Shown: positions 7,160 through 16,600 of the stretch, piece by piece
Position numbering within the stretch: position 1 is the first letter of the stretch
Layout: each line of letters starts with the position of its first letter
NCBI GenBank assembly: GCA_016788065.1
Contig: JAEUTI010000084.1
Coordinates: 1-45,934, forward strand
Direction of reading: 5' to 3'
DNA: 45,934 nt
From: Bacteroidia bacterium
Lineage (GTDB): Bacteria > Bacteroidota > Bacteroidia > AKYH767-A > OLB10
The notes under the pieces: generated by a model
What the model was told of the DNA's origin: nothing
Databases searched by the model: none
What the model saw: the letters and a program-made list of their open reading frames with translations, nothing else
Made by a program: the position numbers and the translations under genes

Positions 7160-10100
7160 TATCCCAATACTGTTCCCAGCCATTTCTCAGCTTCTTCAAA
7201 CGACATACCTTTTCGTTTTGCATAATCTGTAACCTGATCGCGTCCTATTTTCCCCACACCAAAATAATGTGATTCGGGATGAGAGAAATACAAACCGGAA
7301 ACCGCAGCAGTAGGCACCATGGCTAAACCGGAGGTTAATGTGATGCCTGCATTTTTCTCCACATCCATCAGCTTAAACAGAGTTATTTTTTCTGTATGAT
7401 CAGGTTGAGCAGGATAACCGGGTGCAGGGCGGATACCATGATAAACTTCTTTAATCAATTCTTCTTTGCTCAGATTTTCTTTTGCAGCATAACCCCAAAA
7501 TTCTTTTCGAACTTTAAGGTGCATCAATTCAGCAAAAGCTTCTGCTAAGCGATCTGCGAGTGCTTTCAGCATAATGGCACTGTAGTCATCATGATCTTTT
7601 TCAAAGGCAGCCACATGTTCATCGATTCCAATACCTGTTGTTACTGCAAACGTACCAATGTAATCGGCATAAGGCGCCGGAGCAATGAAGTCAGATATAG
7701 CAATATTAAAATGCCCTTCAGGCTTTTTGGTTTGTTGACGGATGCTTTCGAATGCAGTTAGCTTTTCACTTCGTGAATCATCGGTATAAACAATTATTGA
7801 ATCGTCATTTACTGTATTTGCAGGATAAATTCCAATAACTGCATTAGCCTGCAGCCATTTTTCATCAATTATTTTCTTCAGCATTTTCTGAGCATCATTA
7901 AATAATTTCGATGCTTCGGTTCCTCTTTCTGGGTCGGTTAAAATTGCAGGATAAATTCCCTTCATTTCCCAGCTATGAAAGAATGGAGTCCAGTCAATGA
8001 ATTCAGCGATTTCATTCAATGGAAAAGCGGTGAAATTTTTTGTTCCTGTAAAAGCAGGTTTTACAAAATCGTGTTTACTCCAATCAATAGCTGGCTTATT
8101 CTTTCGGGCCACTTCTAATGGAACAATCACTTGCTGTGACCGGGCATTTTTATGGTGTTCGCGCAATCTTTCGTATTCCGTGGTGACCTGAGAAGCAAAT
8201 TCCGTTCTTAATTCTTTAGAAATAAGTGCACCGGCAACAGGTACACAACGGGACGCATCATTCACATGCACAACAGGGTGGCTATAGTGAGGAGCGATTT
8301 TTACTGCTGTATGAACTTTGGAAGTAGTAGCACCACCAATCAGCAAAGGAATCTGAAATCCTTCCCGTTCCATTTCTTTGGCAACATGCACCATTTCATC
8401 GAGAGAAGGAGTGATAAGTCCGCTTAAGCCAATAATATCAACCTGATGTTTTTTTGCTGCATCCAGAATTTTATCGGCAGAAACCATCACACCCAAATCA
8501 ATGATTTCATAATTATTGCAGGCAAGCACCACACCAACAATGTTTTTACCTATGTCGTGTACATCACCTTTCACGGTAGCCATCAGTACTTTTCCGGCAT
8601 TCTTAGATTGATCTCCTGCAAGTTTTTCGGCTTCGAGATAAGGCAATAAATAAGCTACGGCTTTCTTCATTACACGGGCGCTTTTCACAACCTGAGGAAG
8701 AAACATTTTTCCGGCACCAAATAAATCTCCTACCACATTCATCCCATCCATTAATGGACCTTCGATAAGTTGTAATGCTCTCGGAAATTTTTGCCTAGCT
8801 TCTTCCACATCTGTTTCAATGTATTCCACCACACCTTTTACTAATGCATGAGTCAGGCGATCTTCAACCGTTCCGTTTCTCCACTCTTCATCGCGTTCCA
8901 TTTTTTTGCCTTTGCCTTTAACGGTCTCGGCATATACGATAAGTCGTTCGGTAGCATCATCACGGCGATCCAGTAAAACATCTTCAACCAATTCAAGAAG
9001 ATCTTTGGGAATTTCATCGTAAACCTGCAACATACCGGGGTTCACAATTCCCATATCCATTCCGGCTTTCACCCCATGGTAAAGAAATGCTGCATGAATG
9101 GCTTCCCTGACAGGATCATTCCCCCGAAAGGAAAAAGAAACATTGGAGACACCACCGCTTACCTTTGCATAAGGAAGATTTGCTTTAATCCATCGGGTGG
9201 CTTCAAAAAAATCGATGGCATTTTTACGATGCTCATCCATTCCTGTTGCAACGGGAAAAATATTGGGATCAAAAATAATATCCTGTGGAAGAAAGTGTAC
9301 TTCATTTACCAGAATATCATAGGCCCGTTTACAAATATCGATTCGGCGCTGGTATGTATCGGCCTGACCTTGTTCATCAAATGCCATTACAATGACAGCA
9401 GCCCCGTATCTTTTAATTTTTTCTGCCTGAGAACGAAATGCAGCTTCCCCTTCTTTCATAGAAATGGAGTTCACAATACATTTTCCCTGCATGCATTTCA
9501 ATCCTGCTTCAATCACACTCCACTTCGAAGAATCGATCATGATGGGAAGTTTCGCAATGTCGGGTTCTGCAGCTACAAGATTTAAAAAGGTAGTCATTGC
9601 TTTTTCAGAATCCAGCATACCTTCATCCATATTCACATCGATCACCTGAGCACCACCTTCTACCTGATCGCGTGCAATGGCAAGAGCTTCCTCATATTTT
9701 TCGTCGATGATGAGTTTGGCAAACTTGCGGGAACCTGTTACATTGGTTCGCTCTCCCACATTCATAAAATTAGATTCAGGTCGAAGGGTTACTGCTTCGA
9801 GTCCGCTGATATGAAGCAGATGATCGCGCTCCGGCTTTTTCCTTGGCGGGATATTTTTAACAAGTTTTGCGATGCGCCTGATATGATCGGGAGTAGTTCC
9901 GCAGCATCCTCCAACAATATTGAGAAAATCATGTTCTACAAAATCGTGAATGTGATGTCCCATTTGGTCGGGTGACTCATCATATTCTCCAAACTGATTC
10001 GGGAGACCGGCATTGGGGTAGGAACTGATAAAGAACGGTGCTTTTTCAGCAAGCTCCTCGAGGTGCGGGCGCATTTCTTTTGCTCCTAAAGCGCAATTCA

Positions 10101-10818
10101 ATCCGATACTTAACAAATCGAAATGCGATACTGAAGTTAAAAATGCTTCAACAGTTTGACCTGATAAAGTACGTCCACTGGCATCGGTAATTGTACCTGA
10201 TACCATTACAGGCAGCTTAACTTTTTTCTCATCCATCACCAGATGTACAGCCATGAGTGCGGCTTTGGCATTCAGTGTATCGAAAATAGTTTCGATTAAA
10301 AGAATATCGGCACCACCATCGATTAAACCGCGGGTTTGTTCGGAATAGGCATCCACTAATTCATCAAAAGTTACTGCACGAAATCCGGGATCATTCACAT
10401 CGGGAGAAAGACTGGCAGTACGGTTAGTGGGTCCGAGGGCACCGGCTACATACTTTGATTGACCTGGATTTGCAGCTATAAATTCGGCTACTGCTTGTTT
10501 GGCAATTTTCGCCGATTCCAGATTTAATTCATATGCCAGAGATTCCATTTTATAATCGGCAAGTGAAATTTTCTGTGCATTGAAAGTATTTGTTTCAATG
10601 ATATCGGAGCCCGCATCGAGGTATTCCAGGTGAATAGCTTTAATAATATCGGGGCGGGTTAACGACAACAGGTCATTATTACCTTTAAGATCATGCGGGA
10701 AATCAGCAAATCTGTCCCCTCTGAAATCATTTTCCTGCAACTGATAACGTTGAATCATGGTACCCATAGCACCATCGATTACTAAAATTCTTTTTTCTAA
10801 TTCAGAATAAATCGACAT
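7156..10818 (-). CDS. metH: Cobalamin-dependent methionine synthase
   Basis: This 1220-residue cytoplasmic enzyme transfers the methyl group of 5-methyltetrahydrofolate to homocysteine through cob(I)alamin. All four modules are present. Residues 1-320 bind homocysteine, with zinc ligands Cys242 and Cys305-Cys306 (VGGCCGT). Residues about 345-610 bind methyltetrahydrofolate ([10 protein letters not shown]). Residues about 645-890 bind B12, with [10 protein letters not shown] giving the cobalt-ligand His754. Residues about 900-1220 form the reactivation domain, with RPAPGY at 1130-1135 for AdoMet. Length is normal for the full enzyme. The leader contains a SAM-I riboswitch and terminator, so expression should fall when SAM is plentiful. 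The ATG is followed by an N-terminus typical of the family. Confidence 0.97.
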   Translation of the reverse strand: MSIYSELEKRILVIDGAMGTMIQRYQLQENDFRGDRFADFPHDLKGNNDLLSLTRPDIIKAIHLEYLDAGSDIIETNTFNAQKISLADYKMESLAYELNLESAKIAKQAVAEFIAANPGQSKYVAGALGPTNRTASLSPDVNDPGFRAVTFDELVDAYSEQTRGLIDGGADILLIETIFDTLNAKAALMAVHLVMDEKKVKLPVMVSGTITDASGRTLSGQTVEAFLTSVSHFDLLSIGLNCALGAKEMRPHLEELAEKAPFFISSYPNAGLPNQFGEYDESPDQMGHHIHDFVEHDFLNIVGGCCGTTPDHIRRIAKLVKNIPPRKKPERDHLLHISGLEAVTLRPESNFMNVGERTNVTGSRKFAKLIIDEKYEEALAIARDQVEGGAQVIDVNMDEGMLDSEKAMTTFLNLVAAEPDIAKLPIMIDSSKWSVIEAGLKCMQGKCIVNSISMKEGEAAFRSQAEKIKRYGAAVIVMAFDEQGQADTYQRRIDICKRAYDILVNEVHFLPQDIIFDPNIFPVATGMDEHRKNAIDFFEATRWIKANLPYAKVSGGVSNVSFSFRGNDPVREAIHAAFLYHGVKAGMDMGIVNPGMLQVYDEIPKDLLELVEDVLLDRRDDATERLIVYAETVKGKGKKMERDEEWRNGTVEDRLTHALVKGVVEYIETDVEEARQKFPRALQLIEGPLMDGMNVVGDLFGAGKMFLPQVVKSARVMKKAVAYLLPYLEAEKLAGDQSKNAGKVLMATVKGDVHDIGKNIVGVVLACNNYEIIDLGVMVSADKILDAAKKHQVDIIGLSGLITPSLDEMVHVAKEMEREGFQIPLLIGGATTSKVHTAVKIAPHYSHPVVHVNDASRCVPVAGALISKELRTEFASQVTTEYERLREHHKNARSQQVIVPLEVARKNKPAIDWSKHDFVKPAFTGTKNFTAFPLNEIAEFIDWTPFFHSWEMKGIYPAILTDPERGTEASKLFNDAQKMLKKIIDEKWLQANAVIGIYPANTVNDDSIIVYTDDSRSEKLTAFESIRQQTKKPEGHFNIAISDFIAPAPYADYIGTFAVTTGIGIDEHVAAFEKDHDDYSAIMLKALADRLAEAFAELMHLKVRKEFWGYAAKENLSKEELIKEVYHGIRPAPGYPAQPDHTEKITLFKLMDVEKNAGITLTSGLAMVPTAAVSGLYFSHPESHYFGVGKIGRDQVTDYAKRKGMSFEEAEKWLGTVLGY

Positions 10819-10872
10819 AAAATTCTTGTACTGTTTTATTAAGATGAATAGTGTATTCCGGCAATTGCCATC

Positions 10873-10906
10873 AAAAAAAAATCTCCTCCGTAGCCGGAAG
10901 AGATTT
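10873..10906 (-). terminator. Expression-platform terminator of the metH SAM riboswitch
   Basis: In the minus-strand RNA a 12-bp stem (10895-10906 with 10879-10890, one G-U pair) closes a four-base loop and is followed by an eight-to-nine-base U-tract (10873-10881). It lies between the SAM aptamer and metH, 54 bases before the ATG. A competing antiterminator is possible: bases 10935-10942, which overlap the 3' P1 strand, pair over eight positions with 10892-10899. Confidence 0.9.
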
Positions 10907-10940
10907 ATAATTCATTTAAGAAGTAGATCTGTTTTTCCGA

Positions 10941-11103
10941 CTTATCTCGTTTCGAATAAATAAATATTCGAAACAGGAGTTGGCACCTTCTGAAACACAA
11001 ATTTGATTAATCCTTAATTCTTAATCCTTAATCCTTAATCCTTAATTGTATCCAGGGTTGCCAAGGCTTCATCGGGCACATTCCCTCCACCTTTCTTGAT
11101 AAG
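10941..11103 (-). promoter_or_regulatory. SAM-I (S-box) riboswitch upstream of metH
   Basis: Read on the minus strand from 11103, the RNA has the S-box core: CTTATC (P1 5' strand), AGGTGGAGGGA kink-turn region, GCCCGATGA, TTGGCAACC, then P3, then AGGTGCCAACTCCTG, a perfect eight-pair P4 (TTTCGAAT/ATTCGAAA), and GATAAG (P1 3' strand, 10941-10946). S-adenosylmethionine binding would stabilise P1 and favour the downstream terminator, turning metH off. The aptamer is longer than usual because the P3 loop contains a heptamer tandem repeat. Confidence 0.95.
11006..11047. repeat. Six heptamer units (TTAATCC type) inside the riboswitch
   Basis: On the plus strand six consecutive 7-mers read ATTAATC, CTTAATT, CTTAATC, CTTAATC, CTTAATC, CTTAATT. 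In the RNA they occupy the apical part of P3, between imperfectly paired arms CTGGA-ACAA and TTGTGTTTCAG. The conserved ligand-binding core is not touched. Confidence 0.9.
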
Positions 11104-11127
11104 CTATAATTTGATAAGAACGAGGCG

Positions 11128-11135
11128 CAAAGTTA
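11128..11135 (-). promoter_or_regulatory. Promoter of the metH leader
   Basis: TAACTTTG on the minus strand is an exact TAnnTTTG -7 box, 24 bases before the first riboswitch base, so the RNA would start just ahead of P1. A TTTTG lies 15 bases upstream, a little closer than the usual -33 spacing. Confidence 0.65.
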
Positions 11136-11261
11136 AGGAACTTTGCAATTCAAAACAGCGATTACTGAATTTTTGTAACATGTTGCCATTCTCTTTCGGG
11201 AATTGAACAATGGCCGTTCAAAGATTGTTTTGGTCGTTAGTCTGCGATATTGACTAATCAT

Positions 11262-11269
11262 TATATTTG
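11262..11269 (+). promoter_or_regulatory. Promoter -7 box TATATTTG of the SBBP gene
   Basis: Exact TAnnTTTG, 23 bases before ATG 11293. No convincing -33 element. It faces away from the metH promoter across about 125 bases. Confidence 0.5.
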
Positions 11270-11292
11270 CATAACCACAAAATCTGAAACTT

Positions 11293-12939
11293 ATGAAATT
11301 ACGTGCCTTCCTGTTTACCTTATGTCTGGCTTTCTCACAAGTATCTGTTTCTCAACCTACTACATGGGTTTGGGCTGAAGGCATGGGAGGGAAAAGCAAT
11401 TATGACGGGAATGTTGACCTGGCCAGAGATGCATCCGGCAATATTTATGTTGTTGGGGATTTTGTTGGCACTAAAAATTTCGGTCCTTATACTTTGTTTG
11501 CAACCGGTTTTAATGAAGTGTTTGTTGCCAAATTTGATCCAACGGGTGTTTGCCAATGGGCAATAAAAGCCGGCGCCAATTTTTCATCGACCTATGCCGG
11601 AGGAATAGCAGTCAGTGGTAACAAATTGTTTGTTGTGGGATCATTTGCAAATACCATCAATTGTGGAGGAATTATCGAATCTTCAACTGGTGGACAAGAT
11701 GTTTTTTTAGCGCAATTGGATCTTGCTACCGGGGCATGCAACTGGCTTAAAAAAGCAGGTGGAAACTACGATGATAAAGGAATGGGAATAACAGCTGAAA
11801 ATGGCGGTGGTGTATTTATCACCGGTAACTATGTTAACAGTGCTCTTTTCGGTTCCACAACCTTAACTACTTCATCACTGGTAGATGCGAATATATTCCT
11901 AAGTAAATTCGATACCGGTGGGAATTGCCTATGGGCTGTCAAGGCAGGAGGACCAACAACTGATCTTGGTTATGCAGTAGAACAGCTGCCAGGTGGTTCT
12001 GTTTTTGTTACGGGATACTATCAGGGAACTGCAACCTTTGGCACCTCAACTACAATTACAAGTATCAATAATTATGACTGCTTTCTGGCCAGGTATGATG
12101 GGTCAGGGAACCTTTCCTGGGTTCAGACAGGTGGCGGAAAGGGAAATGATATTGGATATGGGGTAAGTCACGATGCAACCGGCAATATTTATGTGAGTGG
12201 CTTCATTGGAGACACTGCTAACTTTGGACCTATTAATGTATATGATAATGAATATGGTAGTTTGATCATTGCAAAGTACACCAATGGTGGCATTCCGGTT
12301 TGGGTTAAAACTGCCGGTGGTTTTATTGATGATGTGGCATTTGATATTTCAACTGATGCCGTAGGAAGTTCTTACATCACAGGCTATATTAACGGAAATG
12401 CCAATTTCAATGGAACTCCGGTTACAGGAGTAGTATCTCATGATGCATATGCAGCTAAATATGACACCAATGGTGGTTTGAAGTGGGTAACCAGGGCAGG
12501 TAGTACAGGTTTCGACCGGGGAAAAGCGATTGTTGCTGATACTCAAGGATTTTGCTATGTTGCAGGTGAATTTGCCAACAGTGTAACATTTGGAACCAAT
12601 ACAATTTCAGCACCTCCTGGAGAATGGGGCGTTTTTGTGGCACGTTTGGGAGGTGGGACAGTTGGAGTTAATGAAGTAAAAGATGCTCCATTTTCTTTTT
12701 ATCCAAATCCTGCGAATGAAAAAATCACGCTCAAATTCAGTAATATTACTGATATAGTTTTCACTTTAGATTTGTTAAGTGTTGATGGCAGAATGATCAC
12801 ATCCTTCCAACTAACTCAAAATGAAGCTAAAAATGGTTACGAATTAAATACAGGTTCATTGCCAAATGGTAATTACCTGATTAATTTAAATACTTCTAAA
12901 GGCAATTTTTCAAGTCCGATACTAATCAGACATAATTGA
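11293..12939 (+). CDS. SBBP-repeat beta-propeller protein with T9SS sorting tail
   Basis: A 548-residue secreted protein. The signal peptide ends near SQVSVSQ. Seven blades can be counted by the recurring W-x-x-x-AGG-type motif (WVWAEGMGG, WAIKAGANF, WLKKAGGNY, WAVKAGGPT, WVQTGGGKG, WVKTAGGFI, WVTRAGSTG), each preceded by F-L-A-K/R-Y/F-D and a G-x-x-x-V-T/V-G strand. This is the SBBP (beta-propeller) repeat pattern, and seven units suit a closed propeller. The end, from FYPNPANEKITLKF, is a type A T9SS sorting domain. Function is unknown; such proteins are surface exposed. A strong terminator follows. Confidence 0.88.
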   Translation: MKLRAFLFTLCLAFSQVSVSQPTTWVWAEGMGGKSNYDGNVDLARDASGNIYVVGDFVGTKNFGPYTLFATGFNEVFVAKFDPTGVCQWAIKAGANFSSTYAGGIAVSGNKLFVVGSFANTINCGGIIESSTGGQDVFLAQLDLATGACNWLKKAGGNYDDKGMGITAENGGGVFITGNYVNSALFGSTTLTTSSLVDANIFLSKFDTGGNCLWAVKAGGPTTDLGYAVEQLPGGSVFVTGYYQGTATFGTSTTITSINNYDCFLARYDGSGNLSWVQTGGGKGNDIGYGVSHDATGNIYVSGFIGDTANFGPINVYDNEYGSLIIAKYTNGGIPVWVKTAGGFIDDVAFDISTDAVGSSYITGYINGNANFNGTPVTGVVSHDAYAAKYDTNGGLKWVTRAGSTGFDRGKAIVADTQGFCYVAGEFANSVTFGTNTISAPPGEWGVFVARLGGGTVGVNEVKDAPFSFYPNPANEKITLKFSNITDIVFTLDLLSVDGRMITSFQLTQNEAKNGYELNTGSLPNGNYLINLNTSKGNFSSPILIRHN

Positions 12940-12964
12940 TTTGATCACAAAACAATAATATCCG

Positions 12965-12996
12965 ATGCCCAACCAGATTGCTGATTGGGCATTTTT
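12965..12996 (+). terminator. Intrinsic terminator after the SBBP gene
   Basis: ATGCCCAA (12965-12972) pairs perfectly with TTGGGCAT (12985-12992), followed by TTTTT. Confidence 0.9.
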
Positions 12997-13046
12997 ATTG
13001 AGAATAACTATGATAAAATAACAGTTTCACGATCCTGAATTTCCAC

Positions 13047-13526
13047 TTGAGCAAGAATTATTTTGTGTTAACCGGACTAGCATTCATTTTTTCAACTATC
13101 CTGAAAACAATAAATCCATCCTTTGCACGAGGTTACGCGACGCCAGAAATTGAAACTTTCTTTCAACAAAAAGACACATCTTGTATTCCTTTTCCTGACT
13201 TATTGGAAGACCAACCAGTTTTCAGAATTGCCGATAAAAATGCAGAATTCCAAGGTGGCATGACTGCACTTTTAAATTTCCTCGGTAAAAATTTACATTT
13301 CAAATCTGATGTTATGAACTTTCAAGGCTCTTTTTATGTAACCTTTATCGTAGATACTATCGGCAATATCAGAAATGAATGCATTTATGAACGTTTCTTA
13401 ACAAATGAAATAACACCAATGGAGAAGGAAGTTCTGAATATTGTGAAAAGAATGCCAGCATGGATTCCAGCAGAACTAAATAAAAAGAAAGTAAACATGA
13501 GAATTATTTTACCAATAAAACTTTAG
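13047..13526 (+). CDS. Stand-alone TonB C-terminal-domain protein
   Basis: A 159-residue protein whose last about 100 residues resemble the TonB C-terminal domain of Bacteroidota: FQGGMTALLNFLGKNLHF, a FYVTFIVDTIGNI strand and the MPAWIPAELNKKKVNMRIILPI ending. It lacks the Pro-rich spacer and cytoplasmic part of a real TonB; an N-terminal hydrophobic segment looks like a signal peptide or anchor. No ATG is available between the upstream in-frame stop (13014) and the conserved part, so TTG 13047 is the likely start (CTG 13035 and GTG 13065 are alternatives). It may bind an outer-membrane receptor or have another periplasmic role. Confidence 0.7.
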   Translation: MSKNYFVLTGLAFIFSTILKTINPSFARGYATPEIETFFQQKDTSCIPFPDLLEDQPVFRIADKNAEFQGGMTALLNFLGKNLHFKSDVMNFQGSFYVTFIVDTIGNIRNECIYERFLTNEITPMEKEVLNIVKRMPAWIPAELNKKKVNMRIILPIKL

Positions 13527-13570
13527 CTTTCAATAGGATTACCTGCTTATTTTTAACATAAGCTAAAATA

Positions 13571-13602
13571 AAAAAGGCTGCTTCTTCCGAAGCAGCCTTT
13601 TT
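13571..13602. terminator. Bidirectional intrinsic terminator
   Basis: A perfect 14-bp stem AAAAAGGCTGCTTC / GAAGCAGCCTTTTT with loop TTCC gives a T-tract on both strands. It separates the convergent TonB_C gene and the 1399-residue T9SS cargo gene. Confidence 0.95.
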
Positions 13603-13633
13603 GGGTATTGGTTTTGTTGATTGTCAGAGATTC

Positions 13634-16600
13634 TTAGTAGAAGAATTTCTTAGTAACCACTTTACTTGAATTTTGAAGTACGATTTGATAAACACCTTTG
13701 CTTAGAGCAGCTTCGATATCGATCACATTTGCACCTGGTTCAGCAGGATTATTATCTTTTGAAACTATGGTACGACCGGTCATATCAACGATGCTGTATT
13801 TGTAAGGTTCGTTACTATTGTAATTGAACACTACAGTTACTCCAAGTTCTGAAGATGTTGTTGTAGCAGTTATGATATCGAATACATCTTTAGAGAATTC
13901 AACCGCAACCGGTCCATACGTTCTTACTTTTCCATCATAATCATGTTGACGTAAGTAATAGTATTGTTTGCCATCCAATGGGCTGTTATCCCAAGTATAA
14001 TATTCAAGAGTAGATGAACTTGGTCCACGGCTTTCAACACGGCTGATGTAATCGAATGAAGACTGATCAACAGAACGTTCAACAACATAATGACTGTTGT
14101 TAACTTCAGATGCAGTAACCCAGGTCAATTTCACTTTATCATTTTCAGGTTTCGCAGTGAAATCAAGCAACTCAACAGGAAGTGGTGAAGTTTCATTTAC
14201 CAGAGCCCACCAAACATTTGAATTGAATGCAGTGAAGTCAGTTACTGAAACAACATCAGTTACATAAGCTTGAGTTGGGATGAAAGGATATTCCCATTCT
14301 GTAGTAGGAGACAACCATCTTTGTGCTTTGATGCTGGTATTTCCCAGAGCCGCTCTTTCAGAAACTGCATAGCGGAAAGTAATATCAGCCTGAGGAGTTG
14401 TACCGGCAGTGTTATCAACAAGATAAAAACGGTCAACCATACTATTACTATTATCGGTTCCTGAGAAGTAACCATTGATATTGGTGATAGACGGAGGAAT
14501 GTTTGTATTATTTGGCAATGTAGCGTGTGTAGCAAGAATCACATCATGTGTTCCGGAATCTACATTGTAATCCATTGGAATGTAAGCACCGGTAGCTTTA
14601 ATAAATGGAATTACACGTAATCCGGGAGCAGATCCCATATCCCAATGGAAGCGTCCGAATGGTGCAACGTTACTTGCGATCACATCCATTTCAGACTGTA
14701 TAAATCCGTTGGTACGTGATAAAGCAGCAATTAATGGGTTGGTTAAATTAACCTGACCAAGATTAAGTTTCAATCTACCATTTGTAAGCATCAGCGTATC
14801 GGTAACTGTGAAATCGGTTTGACGAACCACGTGGTTGTTATTATCGATTCCAAGATCAAAGAATGTAGTATTTGAAGTACCACCCACATTTTGAACAGCA
14901 GTTCCTTTCAAGGTAACCTTACTTAAGGCAGGAATGAAGTTACCATTGTTGCCCCAGTGACCACGAACTTCAATTGGGTAGCGGCTGAATGGACGGTCAT
15001 ACTTGAAGGTTAGATTTGGACGATAATCGGAAGGGGTCCAGAATACGTTAGAACCAAATGTTAAGGTAGCAGCTGCAAGAGGTGCAGTAGTTGCATTATT
15101 TAAAGTAACGACATTACCAGCTATACTAACAATAACTGTGTTTGCAGGCATACCCGTACCGGTAACACTTTGTCCCGGAGTTAAGAGTGCAGCACTGGCA
15201 ACTGTAATTGTAAACGAACCCAATGGAGCAGTTGCTGTTGTGGTACTGGAAGGACGCATGTCGCATGCCGGAGTTGTTATAGTAGCAATATTCAACAAGG
15301 TACCATAATGTCTGAAACCTAGAGTTTGTGTATAACGTGGTTGATCACTTGTACCGGTATTTCCGAAACCAGTGTTATCGTAGCACAGTTCAATCACTAA
15401 CTTATTTGTGGAGCCATTCCAAATAAAGGAACCGGGGTTCAGGTTGAAATTTAAGGTTCCCCATGCACCAGGAATAAGAGCTGAAGCCGTCACATCTGCT
15501 GTGTAAACAGTAGTTACCGGTCCAATCGGAGTTGGCAACACTGCTCCAACACCAGGAACTAATACTGTTGCAGGGGCAGTATAATAGAATTTGATAGTCA
15601 AGTTCCTATAAGGGTTTGCATTAGATAATCGATTGATATGCAAATTAAGGTCAGTGATGTTATCACCTGCTACCAATCCTTTAGCAAGCAATTCAGCCTG
15701 GGTGAAAATCCACACAGATTTAGCTTTCAAAGAATTTTTTAAAGGAGTAAGGGTTGCAGAAGGAATAAGAGTACCATTTGACACCTGAGCAGTATCAATA
15801 AGAGTAGAAATCACTTTCACCAGAGAGTTGGCACCCTGAATATACATAGAGTCAGAAACAGTAAGAGATGAATTGCTCCATGACCTTATATATAAGGTAT
15901 CATTTGTTTCAACACGCAGTTTTTTAGTAGTAGCAAAAACACCTGGCTTAATAACCGGTCTGTAATAAGGTGTTCCACCGGAACCAGGCAGTCGCGCATT
16001 GTCATTAATGGTAGGAACACCACCGCACCAGTTTGCCGGGTTATCCCAATCGTCGGTAAAACCTAACCAAGTTTTCCATCCCGGTACACCGCAGGTAGGG
16101 AGAATGGTAACTACATAGTCTTCCGTCTCACCATAAGTATAAGAGTTACAAGGATCAATGTTTGGTGCAATCCAAACCTCACGAACGCGCATTCTGGTAG
16201 TACCGGTTGTTGCTGTTACAGGAACAGTGAATACTGTATTATATACCTGACTATTAGATAATGAAGGTGACTGAGCAATTTTCTCGCCTGGATCAAGGAA
16301 GCTTCCGTTTTTATTAAAATCAATCCAAGCCGCTATGTAATTGCTGCAGCAATAGGTACCAACTTTAAGTGATAAAGGATAGTTTGTAGTTCCATCAGCA
16401 GTTAAAGCTGCTGTTTTTCCTGGTACAGCCGGAAACAATTCATAATCGGGTGGGTGAACACTGAAAGGACAAGGACCACCGGCACAACCACCGGCATTAG
16501 GACCGGTTGAGTTCAAACTATTGTTTATTCCGGGAGGCGCTGTTGGGTTACCAGCCATTGTTACGTTAGCAATATAGTCATTAGTAACATAGTTCAACCA

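Noticed and set aside
9076..9585. Plus-strand open frame of 169 codons
   Set aside because: Antisense inside metH, no start signals, no recognisable sequence.
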